Source: Wenzhouxiangella sediminis (lineage in GTDB: Bacteria; Pseudomonadota; Gammaproteobacteria; Xanthomonadales; Wenzhouxiangellaceae). Taken from it: DNA of 64,000 bases. The stretch spans positions 1 to 64,000 of the forward strand of contig NZ_QUZK01000016.1 of assembly GCF_003410055.1 (NCBI RefSeq). Direction: 5' to 3'. This document shows positions 26,661-35,537 of this stretch, piece by piece. Numbering within the stretch: the stretch's first letter is position 1; each line of letters begins with the position of its first letter. The translations under genes were made by a program, and so were the position numbers. The notes beneath the pieces were generated by a model that was not told where the DNA came from, ran no database searches, and worked only from the letters and a program-made list of their open reading frames with translations.

Positions 26661-27989
26661 TCACCTGCCTGCCGAAGGTTGCATCCACCATGCTGCTACG
26701 CCGGTCAGGAAGATCGCGACCCCCACGAGTCCGATGGCCACCGCCGGGTTTCCAAGGCTTTCAGGCGCGATCACAAGCATCGCGCCCAGGCCCAGCATCA
26801 TCAGGCCCGACAACAGCTTGAGGAGCCTCCCCTGGCGCTCCCCGAGCTTTCGTCCACCCATGCTGCGCACGAAGACCAGCACGATCACCGCCATGGGCAG
26901 AACGTAGATCAGGTTATACAAGGCCAGCCAGGCATAGTGCTGTGTGGCACTTTCGACTCTAAGCGTCAGAACCCGCGTATAGACCATAGGGAATCCCGCA
27001 GTGCAGAGCAGCTCGTAGAGATTGGCGGCAATGGCCATGACGATTGCGGCACCGACCATGATCGGCAAGCTGCCGGCCGCGAGCAAGCGGCGCCCGCGGC
27101 GGAATATGTCGGCCCGCCGTGATTCCGTCATGGACAGGGACACGCCACGCCCGAAGGCGACGAAATCCTTGACGTTGATCGCTCCGAGCACCAGTGCCAC
27201 TGCACCGGCAGCCACGGTCACCCAGGGCAGACTGCCGAGCATGCGGAAGAGGTTGAGCCAGGCCGCCATGAAGGCGAAATACATGGCTCCCGAAATGAAG
27301 ACGTAGACACCGCCGATCAACAACATGCGGCCCCGGCTCTGGAGATGCACCAGCAGCGAAAGCAGGAACAGCAACACGAAGAATGCGCAAGGGTTGAAGG
27401 CATCGACCGCGGCGAGCGTCACCGTCAGGACCGGAAGGGAAAGCGACTCCGTGTCCATTTCGCCCACGAACGGCAGGGACAGGCTTTCTTCTTTCGCGGC
27501 GCCCGTCGACAGTTGACCGTCGACCATGGCCTGCTGCCGGCAGGCCTGCAGGCGCTCGAGCAGCCGCGTACCGGTCGTGTGCGCCGAGTGCCAGCCCACC
27601 TCCATCTGCCCGCAGAAAAGCAGCGCAGGCACCGATTGCGCCTCCCGGCCCAGTCCTGCGGCCATCTCCTGGTAGAGCCGGATGTTGTCGGGATGACCAG
27701 TGAGCTCGAGGTCATGGAACTGCAGCCAGTGAATGTCCGGAGCCCGATCGAGCAGGTAGCGCCGCGCTTCCAGGCAGTGGGGGCATTGCCGAGACCAGAA
27801 GAACCAAAGCTGCACCTGAACCTGCCCCTCGGAATCCTTCGTCACCCAGGCATCGGGCACATCGGCCGACACGGGTTGCCAGCCGAGCGCCAACGAGACC
27901 AGCAGCGCCAAGGCCAGCACCGGAGCAATCCGGAAGGAGCGCCTGCCCTGCCCGACTCGGAGTAGGTTCGTCACGACGGTCTCTTGCAC
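26661..27989 (-). CDS. Thioredoxin-like domain fused to a CcdA/DsbD-type membrane domain
   Basis: A 442-residue envelope redox protein. After a signal/anchor helix (about residues 20-40), residues 45-160 form a thioredoxin-like domain with the active site C69-PH-C72 in WFFWSRQCPHC. The rest has eight or so helices like the CcdA/DsbD electron-conducting core, with the motif DAFNPCAFFVLL and a second cysteine in ELLCTAGFP. Electrons could pass from cytoplasmic thioredoxin across the membrane to the periplasmic domain, or the reverse. The annotated start at 27989 is a GTG close behind AAGGAA; a slightly later start is possible. It is convergent with nothing and divergent from the DUF2062 gene. 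Confidence 0.85.
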   Translation of the reverse strand: MQETVVTNLLRVGQGRRSFRIAPVLALALLVSLALGWQPVSADVPDAWVTKDSEGQVQVQLWFFWSRQCPHCLEARRYLLDRAPDIHWLQFHDLELTGHPDNIRLYQEMAAGLGREAQSVPALLFCGQMEVGWHSAHTTGTRLLERLQACRQQAMVDGQLSTGAAKEESLSLPFVGEMDTESLSLPVLTVTLAAVDAFNPCAFFVLLFLLSLLVHLQSRGRMLLIGGVYVFISGAMYFAFMAAWLNLFRMLGSLPWVTVAAGAVALVLGAINVKDFVAFGRGVSLSMTESRRADIFRRGRRLLAAGSLPIMVGAAIVMAIAANLYELLCTAGFPMVYTRVLTLRVESATQHYAWLALYNLIYVLPMAVIVLVFVRSMGGRKLGERQGRLLKLLSGLMMLGLGAMLVIAPESLGNPAVAIGLVGVAIFLTGVAAWWMQPSAGR

Positions 27990-28210
27990 TTCCTTGCGTC
28001 AACCGGCAAGCATTCGATTCAGGTATCGGGAATGTTTACCGACATCCCATGCGTAGCGCAAGCACTGCAGGATCCGGCCCGCGAGAGTCCGGGCCGACTC
28101 ACCGCGATCTTCGCCGGAACGCCTGACTGGACAGCAAGACCGGGGACGGCGGCGGGGGATTGGTTACACTACGCCCCTCGCTGAATCCAGGGCCATGCAC
28201 CCGACAGGCC

Positions 28211-28747
28211 GTGTTCAAGAAATTCGTCCTCAATCACCGCCGCCGGATGGCCGCCGGCGAAGGCCCCGGCGGCACCAGCCAGCGCGTGCGCGCCTGGCTG
28301 CAGCGCTCCGGCTGCCTGACTTTCAGGCGCGAGCCCATCGCGCGCGGCATCGGAATCGGCCTCCTTGTCGGCCTGACGCCGACGGTGGGGCTGCAGACCG
28401 TCATGATGCTGGCGGGCTGCCTGCTGGTGCGCGGCAATTTCCCGGCCGCCTTCGCCATCTCCTGGGTCAGCAACCCGTTCACCCTGCCGCCGATGGTCTA
28501 CGCCTACCACCAGCTCGGGAAATGGCTGTTCGGCTCCTGGGCGCAGACCCTGTTCGAAGGATCGGACGCCGTCGACGATGCGCTGATTGCCCTGCTGAGC
28601 ACAGCGCTGGGCACGGCCCTGATCGCCATTCCCATCGCGCTGATCGGCTACTTCGCTTCCCTGGGCATATCGGAAGTCTGGCACCGCCGCCGCCACAAGG
28701 CCCGCGAGGAACGCCGTCAGGCCGCGCGGCGCGAACGCCGGCCCTGA
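28211..28747 (+). CDS. DUF2062 membrane protein
   Basis: A 178-residue protein of the DUF2062 family. A basic N-terminus is followed by the conserved segment PIARGIGIGLLVGLTPTVGLQTVMML, a small-residue helix, and SNPFTLPPMVYAYHQLG, then a third helix and a strongly basic C-terminus (RRRHKAREERRQAARRERR). I chose the GTG at 28211, which gives the usual family start; the frame is open for 17 codons upstream. Function unknown; it is often found near glycosyltransferase or competence genes but not here. Confidence 0.85.
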   Translation: MFKKFVLNHRRRMAAGEGPGGTSQRVRAWLQRSGCLTFRREPIARGIGIGLLVGLTPTVGLQTVMMLAGCLLVRGNFPAAFAISWVSNPFTLPPMVYAYHQLGKWLFGSWAQTLFEGSDAVDDALIALLSTALGTALIAIPIALIGYFASLGISEVWHRRRHKAREERRQAARRERRP

Positions 28748-28846
28748 GCCTGCACTCCTGCCTTGCCGCACGATTGCGCGGTCGCGAAAACACGAGCCGA
28801 ATGACCGGGAACGGGACAGTCGATAGGTTGTTGGGTCGGCCGGGCT

Positions 28847-29311
28847 TCAGGGTGCTTCGCCGGCTTCCTCGACAATGATTGCCTCGTAGGTTTTCCGGTC
28901 CCAGTCCTGGGGATCCGGTTCCGGAACGCGCTGCAGCCGCACCTGGATGCGCGTCTCGTCGGGAAACCGGATGACGACCGCCCCGTCGCGGTCCTTGGGG
29001 CCGGTCCCCAGAAAACTGCGGATCTCCCGAACCCGCGAGTCGTTGAGATCCGCAGGCGAACAGTGCTCGAGACCGTCGATCCAGCACTGCAGGCGATGGA
29101 TCAGCTCAGCTCGGTACTGATTGCCCGACTCTTCGCCGGAACCGACCAGCTGCGTGGCCGACCTTACCCGGTGCTCCAGCCCCAGATCGTCGATCCCGAT
29201 CGACTCGTCGGGAACGCGAAACGTCCGCTGATCGCTCCCCTGCACTGCGGCCACAAGGGAAAAAGACGAAAGGATGGCGACTATGAAAAGCGGCTTGAGC
29301 GATCGAGCCAT
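28847..29311 (-). CDS. Hypothetical secreted protein
   Basis: A 154-residue protein with a signal peptide (LFIVAILSSFSLVAAVQG). The mature part has two cysteines (LQCWIDGLEHC) that could form a disulfide and a C-terminal beta-rich section with RIQVRLQRVPEPDPQDWD. No family is recognised. GGGGAG at good spacing supports the ATG at 29311. It converges with the DUF2062 gene. Codon use looks like its neighbours. Confidence 0.65.
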   Translation of the reverse strand: MARSLKPLFIVAILSSFSLVAAVQGSDQRTFRVPDESIGIDDLGLEHRVRSATQLVGSGEESGNQYRAELIHRLQCWIDGLEHCSPADLNDSRVREIRSFLGTGPKDRDGAVVIRFPDETRIQVRLQRVPEPDPQDWDRKTYEAIIVEEAGEAP

Positions 29312-29568
29312 CTCGGAACTCCCCTGGGCATGGATTTCCGATTAACGCTATCCGCGCAATTTAGAGCGCTCACCCTAGACCCTTGCGGCAGGTGGCTCCA
29401 CGGATCGAACGTCGGCGAGCTCGCCGAGGTCGCCGGGCTTCGATCGGAGTTGGCTACCCGGCTGAATTCAGCTGCCTGGCGCCGCTATCCCTCGGGCATC
29501 CGGGAATGGCGACGCCAGGCTGCGTGTGGCATGGACGACCCTGACGGCTCAGCCCATCGAGGTCCAAA

Positions 29569-31653
29569 TCAGGCGCGACGGGCGTGCAGGCCGGTCATCC
29601 CGAGACCGAGCATCAGCAGCACCAACACAAGCCAGCCCAGCGGACCGCCCACGGGAACGGCCAGCGCTGACACCAGACCGAGCTGGAAGGTCACCACCAC
29701 GTCGTCGGCCGGAAGCGTCGTCCCGTCTCCGGGCTGACTGGCACGAAGTACGCAGGTGCCGCTTTGCAGGAAAGTCACGGTGAAGGGACCCGTGCCCGTC
29801 ACCCGGCAGACGGCCGGCGACTCGGAAGTGAGTTGGACGGGCAGGCCGCTGCTGGCAGTCGGATCGAGCTCGATGCTCTCACCGATGTAGCCCTGGAAAT
29901 CCCCTGGACTCGGGAAGTCGATTGTCTGTTCGGCGGGAGCGACCGAGATCGACGCCGTTGCGCTGTCGCACACGGCATCGTCGGGCGAAGCCAGGCAGAC
30001 CGTGTAGGTGAATGCGTCGGTTCCCGCAAAACCGACAGCCGGCGTATAGCTGAAGCTGCCGTCCGGCGATACGGAAGCGTTGCCGTTGGCGGCGGCTCCC
30101 GCGGAAACCGTGGCGCCGGTTGGCGCGGTATCGTTATCCAGCAGGTTTCCGGAGACCGGCGTGTCGAACTGCGTCGCATAAGCGTCATCGACGGCCGACG
30201 GCGCAACGGCAATGCGAACCTCGGCCTCGTCGCAAACCTGGGGCGTTCCCGCGTCACAGACCGTGTAGCGGAAACTGTCCACTCCGGAGAAACCGGCGTC
30301 CGGAGAGTAGCTGCAGGATCCGGCAGCGCAGGAAGCTGTCCCGTTGGAAGCCTGGGTGCTCACGCCGAGCGTATCAGCGTCGATTCCCGGACCGCCGGGC
30401 GAATCGGCGTCGTTCGCCAGAACGTCGACGGCAACGGCCACGCCCGGATTCGTCACCGCCGCATCGTCGACGAGCACCAACGCATTGCCGACCTGAACGG
30501 ATGTGGTGGCCTCGTCGTTACCGGAATCAGAGTCACTATTGGGCTGAACAATGCGCCAATCGGTTTGCAGAATCGAGTTGGGCGCAACGCCGGCATCCAC
30601 GTCCGTCGTCACGCTGAACTGATGGGAGTCGGGACCGGTCAATGCGGCGGCCTGGCAGCTAACCGTGCCGGCACTGCCGACAGGCGGCGTGGCGCAGTTG
30701 AACGAAGGATCCTGCGACAGCGAGACGAACCGGGTCCCCGCCGGAAGCGGCAACTCGATCTCCGCGGTCGGCACGTCAAAGGTCGGCAACTGAGAGGAGC
30801 TGGTCAGCGTCGCCGACCAGGTGACCTGCCCACCCGGCGCCACCGGATCCGGCGCCGCGGAAGCGGTCACACCAAGGTCGAATGAAACACACGCGTCACG
30901 AGCTGCCGAAACCCAGTTCGAGGTGGGACCCATGAGACTGAAGCCCCACAGCGTGCCGGGATTCGCACCCGCCAAGTCCGGCAAGGTTGTCAAGCCCGTG
31001 TTGTCGGCACCCGGCGTTCCCACTTCGAACTGGTAGTCGTGCACCAATTGTGCATCCAGAACGCAAAGGTTCTCGCTGATGCTGGAAATTGACGCGGCAT
31101 CCAGGGGCTCACCCCAGATACGGAATTCGTCGAGAGTTCCGGTCAGCCGTTGCGCCCCATCCGTACGGGCTCCCAAAGTGAACCTCCCGTCGGTGCCCAC
31201 CGAGCTGCTGCCCGCACCACCAAACGATTCATCCTGGCCGTCAATCCAAATCGACGTTCCGTCACCGCCCGGCTGCCATCGCACGGACACGTCCGTCCAG
31301 GTGCCGACCGGCAGAGCGCCCGTGGTCTGCGCAGAGGCCGCAACACTTCCGTTGGTGACATAGAAATAGACCTCGCCGCTCTGGCTCAACAGCACAGACG
31401 CAAAGTTGTCAGCATCCTGCTGGATGAAGAAAACTCGCTGTGCACTACTCACTGCACCCAGGCGAATGCGAAAGCTCACGGTGAATCCGTTATCCAGCAT
31501 CCCGGCCCAGTCATTGGGGAGGCTCGCCGCAGCCACCTCATCATCAAAGCCGTCGAAATCCAGGGCGATACCCTGGGCACGAGTCGATTCAGCAGCAAGC
31601 AGGAAACACCAGGCGACGATTGCCAGGGCGATGCGTAGCGGGAGGATTCTCAT
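29569..31653 (-). CDS. Secreted LamG/Ig-like repeat protein with C-terminal sorting helix
   Basis: A 694-residue surface protein. A signal peptide (ALAIVAWCFLLAAESTRA) precedes a LamG/concanavalin-like domain (about residues 28-205, with FTLGARTDGAQRLTGTLDEFRIW). A beta region follows, then at least two Ig-like Big_9/cadherin-type repeats marked by VDVLANDAD, GVDSFRYTVCD, NLLDNDTA and GTDAFTYTVC. It ends in AVPVGGPLGWL plus one transmembrane helix and HARRA, an IPTL/PEP-CTERM-like sorting signal. The ATG at 31653 follows AGG at about ten bases. It is the first of three large secreted proteins in this island and is divergent from the second. Likely an adhesin or matrix protein. Confidence 0.85.
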   Translation of the reverse strand: MRILPLRIALAIVAWCFLLAAESTRAQGIALDFDGFDDEVAAASLPNDWAGMLDNGFTVSFRIRLGAVSSAQRVFFIQQDADNFASVLLSQSGEVYFYVTNGSVAASAQTTGALPVGTWTDVSVRWQPGGDGTSIWIDGQDESFGGAGSSSVGTDGRFTLGARTDGAQRLTGTLDEFRIWGEPLDAASISSISENLCVLDAQLVHDYQFEVGTPGADNTGLTTLPDLAGANPGTLWGFSLMGPTSNWVSAARDACVSFDLGVTASAAPDPVAPGGQVTWSATLTSSSQLPTFDVPTAEIELPLPAGTRFVSLSQDPSFNCATPPVGSAGTVSCQAAALTGPDSHQFSVTTDVDAGVAPNSILQTDWRIVQPNSDSDSGNDEATTSVQVGNALVLVDDAAVTNPGVAVAVDVLANDADSPGGPGIDADTLGVSTQASNGTASCAAGSCSYSPDAGFSGVDSFRYTVCDAGTPQVCDEAEVRIAVAPSAVDDAYATQFDTPVSGNLLDNDTAPTGATVSAGAAANGNASVSPDGSFSYTPAVGFAGTDAFTYTVCLASPDDAVCDSATASISVAPAEQTIDFPSPGDFQGYIGESIELDPTASSGLPVQLTSESPAVCRVTGTGPFTVTFLQSGTCVLRASQPGDGTTLPADDVVVTFQLGLVSALAVPVGGPLGWLVLVLLMLGLGMTGLHARRA

Positions 31654-31685
31654 GAGCAGCAACCTGTCCGGATATCAAATTGGCA

Positions 31686-31694
31686 GAAAGTATA
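31686..31694 (-). promoter_or_regulatory. TATACTTTC -10 element upstream of the LamG gene
   Basis: On the minus strand TATACT, followed by TTC, lies about 35 bases before the ATG at 31653. The same nine-base TATACTTTC occurs about 30 bases before the beta-helix gene at 37253. No good -35 hexamer is seen, and the region upstream is G-rich in both cases. Confidence 0.5.
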
Positions 31695-32053
31695 CACGCG
31701 CATTTCCCGCCCCCTCGTCCGCGCAGAAGACTACCGGGGGATCAGTGTGCTGAATACACCAAGGCGCCTGTTTGCAGTTTGTCTCAACGTGTTGACAAAA
31801 CGTTGCAACATGGCTTCGCAGGCCCTATTCACATGGCCCTGCTTCGGGGAAACGGGTAGTCTTTTGGCAAGGGTTACGGGAACAACAAATGCATGGCGCT
31901 AAAGCCCCATCGAGAGAACCTGGGTGGACGAGTGACGACCGGTGAAAACACTCTCTCACGGAACACCTGGCCAGAACGTCGAGCGTTGGGGCCCAGCAAT
32001 CTTGTCGATCTGAACGATCTGACTCGGGACTACTGAAAAATCACGTCCCCGGA

Positions 32054-32076
32054 GCTCGCTCGACGCTCGAGCGAGC
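32054..32076 (+). repeat. Perfect inverted repeat in the leader of the beta-helix/DUF11 gene
   Basis: Ten-base arms, GCTCGCTCGA and TCGAGCGAGC, are separated by CGC. It lies about 155 bases before the start codon and has no T run, so it looks like an RNA leader structure or protein-binding site rather than a terminator. Confidence 0.7.
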
Positions 32077-32229
32077 AGCAGGGCTGCCTAGCGTCACGTC
32101 ACCATTCGCCAGCCCATAGCCGGCCCGGAGATCGATTCATCGATCCTGGCGGCAGGGGCGAGTTTTGCCCGGAAACCCCGTAGCCACGCCAGTTCAATCT
32201 GGTCGCACCTGACCACGCGGAGGAAATCT

Positions 32230-35200
32230 GTGTCCAATACCAGTCAAGACTTGTCAAATCGCGATTCGATCCGGATACCACGAGCTCTCGCCTGGATCGG
32301 CAGCGCCCTTATTCTCGCTCTGTCCGCTGGCCCGCTCGAAGCTGCCACTTTCAACGTGCCCGACGGGGACCTGGCCGCATTGCAGCTTGCAATCCTGGAT
32401 GCAAACAGCAACGGCGAGAGCGATACGATCAACCTGGCCTCGAACGGCGTGTATCAGTTCACGCAAGTGACGCCCAACCCCCTGCCCATCGGCCAGACGA
32501 CGGCGCTGCCGGCCATCACGACCGGTATCGTGATCAATGGCAACAACGCCACATTCATCCGACCGGAGGGGTTTCCGGACAACTTCCGATTCCTCTTCAA
32601 GTCCGGACCCGACCCGCTCGAAGTCAATGACCTGACGTTCGCGAACGGCCGGGAAGTCTCCGGCTCCGATACCTTCAGTGGCGGCGGCGCGGTCTATCTC
32701 GGAGGGACGGCGATCTTTCGAAATTGCACGTTCATCAACAACAGCTCGTCGACGAATGGTGGCGCGATTCTCGTCAGAACCGGGACGATCACTCTGGAGA
32801 ATTCGACCTTTCTCAACAATTCCACCACTTTGCGGGGCGGCGCGGTGCAGCTGGACACCTCCGCCGTCACCGCAACCATCCGGGATTCGTCTTTCGTCAG
32901 CAATTCAGCGGGCGATCGAGCTGGCGCGCTGATTTCCCGCGGCGAGACCTTGATCGAAAACACTGAGTTCTCCGGAAACTCGGCAACCGATGCCGGGGCG
33001 CTCTCCGCCATTGGCGATCTGACCGTTCGAGGGAGCGAGTTCCGCGACAACAGCGTCACGAGACATGCAGGGGCCGCGGTACTCTTCTCGGGATCGATCG
33101 AGAACAGCCTGTTCGAAGGCAACCAGGCCAGGGAAGGTGCCGGCGCCTTGTGGATTCAGGGCGACGTTTCCCTGCTTCAATCGACTTTCTCCGGAAATAC
33201 CTCAGTGAGGTTCGGGGCGGCCATTGACCTGATCAGCGGATCAACGATCCTGGATCAGTCCACGGTCACGAACAACACGGGCATCATTGGCACAACCGCG
33301 GGCGTTCAGGTGGGTGACAACGCCGCCTTGACGCTGCGCAATTCCATCGTTGCGGGCAACGATGTGACCAATCAGATTCAGGGTTCCATCGACGTCGACC
33401 TGAACAATATCCTTTCCGGCGATCCCCGGTTGGGGCCGCTTGCGGGCAATGGGGGGGCACTTGCAACCCATGCGCTACTCCCCAGCAGCCCGGCGATCGA
33501 CGCAGGTGACGATGCGTTTGCGCCCGCCGCCCAGGATATGCGCGGGGAGGCCCGCATTTCAGGATCCTCGGTTGATGTGGGCGCAGTCGAGTTCCAGCAG
33601 CCTCTGCAAGTCACCACCTCGGGCTCGGGGCAATCGACAACGCTGGAGACAGAATTCTCCGATCCGCTACAGATCACCCTGCTTGACGGCATTTCCGAAC
33701 CCGTGGTCGGAGCGACGATCGTATTCGACTATCCATCGAGCGGCCCGACCGCCCTGCCGCAAGGGCCGGTTTCTCTGACTACCGACGCAAGCGGCCAGGT
33801 CAGCACGCTGGTGTCTGCCAACAATCGTCCGGGCAGCTATCAGGTCGGCAGCGATTTGACAGGCGGCCCGCTCGATCTGAGCGCGACATTCGACCTGGAA
33901 AATATCGGATCGGACTTGTCGGGCGACTTGACCAGTGCTGCCGTGCCTGCGGTACCCGGCGCGCCCCTCGACTACACGCTGAACGTGACCAATCCGGGCC
34001 CGGCCGACCTCAGCGAGGCCCTCGTCACCAATGGTTTTCCGTCGGAGTGCGACAACGTCACATGGACCTGCGCTGCCACCGGATCGGCCAGCTGCGCGGC
34101 CAGTGGCAGCGGCAATATCGTGGACTCCGTCGTCCTGCCCGCGGGATCCGAAGTGAGCTACGCCATCACCTGCTTGATCAATCCGGGTGCAACCGGCACT
34201 CTCGTGAGCCGGGGTGCAGTGAGTTCACCGGGCGACACCAATGACGGCAACAACTCCTACATCGAGGGACGCAGCCTGTTGCCCAGCGCCGACCTCGGCA
34301 TCCTCAAGAGCGGACCTGCTACTGCCGTGCCCGGGGACTCCGTCACATATACCCTGGACGTCTCCAACGCCGGCCCTTCGGATGCACAGAACGTATCGGT
34401 CGACGACCCCACCCCCGCGGGGCTGGTCTTCGACTCGGCCAGCGCACCCTGTTCCGGAGGCTTTCCATGCAGTCTGGGCAATCTCGCCAGCGGTGCATCG
34501 ACCTCGATCGATGTCACTTTCCTGATCCCATCGGACGCCAGCGGCTCGGTGTCCAACACGGCATCGATCACCAGCGACACCGCCGACCCGAACGCCGCCA
34601 ACAACAGCGCCACCACGGAAACAACGCTGGAAGCGCAGGCTGACCTCGTGCTCGACATGACCGGTCCAGCGACCGCAACGGCCGGCGACAACGCAACCTA
34701 CACGTTGACCGTCTCCAACAATGGTCCCTCGCTGGCGGAAAATGTCGTGCTCGAGGAGAATTTCCCTACCGGCCTGTCGCTGGACACTGCAACCAGCCCC
34801 TGCGCAGGCGGCTTTCCCTGCAACCTCGGCAGTCTCGATGTCGGAGACAGCGTCTCCATCGACGTGACTTTCGATATCGGATCACAGCTGCAGGGCGTCA
34901 TCCAGAACGCCGCGAGCGTCAGCAGTGACACCATTGACCCCGCGAACGGAAATGACTCCGACAGCGTATCCACAGCCGTCGAGAGTGTCGCAAACCTGTC
35001 GCTCGAGAAAACCGCTGAGACCGAAATCGCCACGGCGGGACAGCTGCTGACCTACACCATCCTGGTGCACAACGACGGCCCTTCGCAAGCTGCCAACGTG
35101 ATCGTCACCGACAACCTGCCAGGTGGACAATCTCTGGTTGCCACCAATGGATGTGCCGAAGATCCCGCCGGCGCCCCGACGTGCACGATCAGTTCGCTTG

Positions 35201-35448
35201 CCAGCGGCGAAAGCGCATCCGTGAGCATCCAGGTCCGGGTCGGCGAAGTTGCGGAAAACACCACCAGCACCAATACCGCAACGGTTACTTCGGACGCCTC
35301 CGACCCGGTATCCGCCGACAACAACAGTGCGGCGGGAGTGCAGCTGATCAGAACCTTGCCGGTTCCCGCACTCAACTGGATGACCCTGCTGCTGCTGATC
35401 ACGGCGACCCTGATTGCCGGCCTGGCTGCCAGCCGAATCAAGTCCTAA
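32230..35448 (+). CDS. Large secreted beta-helix/DUF11 protein with C-terminal sorting helix
   Basis: A 1072-residue surface protein. A signal peptide (ALILALSAGPLEA) is followed by a right-handed beta-helix (about residues 45-430) with repeats such as FRNCTFINNSSSTNGGA and IENTEFSGNSATDAGAL, of the polymorphic outer-membrane or choice-of-anchor Q type. A Big_1-like domain follows, then four DUF11 repeats, each with a core like VTYTLDVSNAGPSDAQNV. It ends in PVPALNWMTLLLLITATLIA and ASRIKS, an IPTL/PEP-CTERM-like signal. The GTG at 32230 has the strong ribosome site GGAGGAAA. Likely a long surface fibre or adhesin. It converges with another beta-helix gene. Confidence 0.88.
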   Translation: MSNTSQDLSNRDSIRIPRALAWIGSALILALSAGPLEAATFNVPDGDLAALQLAILDANSNGESDTINLASNGVYQFTQVTPNPLPIGQTTALPAITTGIVINGNNATFIRPEGFPDNFRFLFKSGPDPLEVNDLTFANGREVSGSDTFSGGGAVYLGGTAIFRNCTFINNSSSTNGGAILVRTGTITLENSTFLNNSTTLRGGAVQLDTSAVTATIRDSSFVSNSAGDRAGALISRGETLIENTEFSGNSATDAGALSAIGDLTVRGSEFRDNSVTRHAGAAVLFSGSIENSLFEGNQAREGAGALWIQGDVSLLQSTFSGNTSVRFGAAIDLISGSTILDQSTVTNNTGIIGTTAGVQVGDNAALTLRNSIVAGNDVTNQIQGSIDVDLNNILSGDPRLGPLAGNGGALATHALLPSSPAIDAGDDAFAPAAQDMRGEARISGSSVDVGAVEFQQPLQVTTSGSGQSTTLETEFSDPLQITLLDGISEPVVGATIVFDYPSSGPTALPQGPVSLTTDASGQVSTLVSANNRPGSYQVGSDLTGGPLDLSATFDLENIGSDLSGDLTSAAVPAVPGAPLDYTLNVTNPGPADLSEALVTNGFPSECDNVTWTCAATGSASCAASGSGNIVDSVVLPAGSEVSYAITCLINPGATGTLVSRGAVSSPGDTNDGNNSYIEGRSLLPSADLGILKSGPATAVPGDSVTYTLDVSNAGPSDAQNVSVDDPTPAGLVFDSASAPCSGGFPCSLGNLASGASTSIDVTFLIPSDASGSVSNTASITSDTADPNAANNSATTETTLEAQADLVLDMTGPATATAGDNATYTLTVSNNGPSLAENVVLEENFPTGLSLDTATSPCAGGFPCNLGSLDVGDSVSIDVTFDIGSQLQGVIQNAASVSSDTIDPANGNDSDSVSTAVESVANLSLEKTAETEIATAGQLLTYTILVHNDGPSQAANVIVTDNLPGGQSLVATNGCAEDPAGAPTCTISSLASGESASVSIQVRVGEVAENTTSTNTATVTSDASDPVSADNNSAAGVQLIRTLPVPALNWMTLLLLITATLIAGLAASRIKS

Positions 35449-35537
35449 GGAAATCGAGACGAGCAGTATGGAACAAGCGGGCGTCGCGGCGCCCGCCATA
35501 CCTGAATACCGATGAGATCGGGCCGGAAGAGCGTGAC

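Larger units (their letters stand above)
31654..32229. other. Intergenic divergent control region
   Basis: A 576-base non-coding stretch between two divergent secreted-protein genes. It holds the TATACT element for the minus-strand gene, an imperfect inverted repeat TCAAC-GT-GTTGA (31784-31795), the palindrome GTTGCAAC (31802-31809) and a perfect stem-loop at 32054-32076. The plus-strand gene has a ribosome site GGAGGAAA just before its GTG. No known riboswitch consensus was matched by eye. Confidence 0.6.

Noticed and set aside
31654-32229. Possible cyclic-di-GMP riboswitch in the surface-protein leader
   Set aside because: GGC-GCTAAAGCC-like pieces are present, but the conserved GEMM core and pairing pattern could not be matched by eye.
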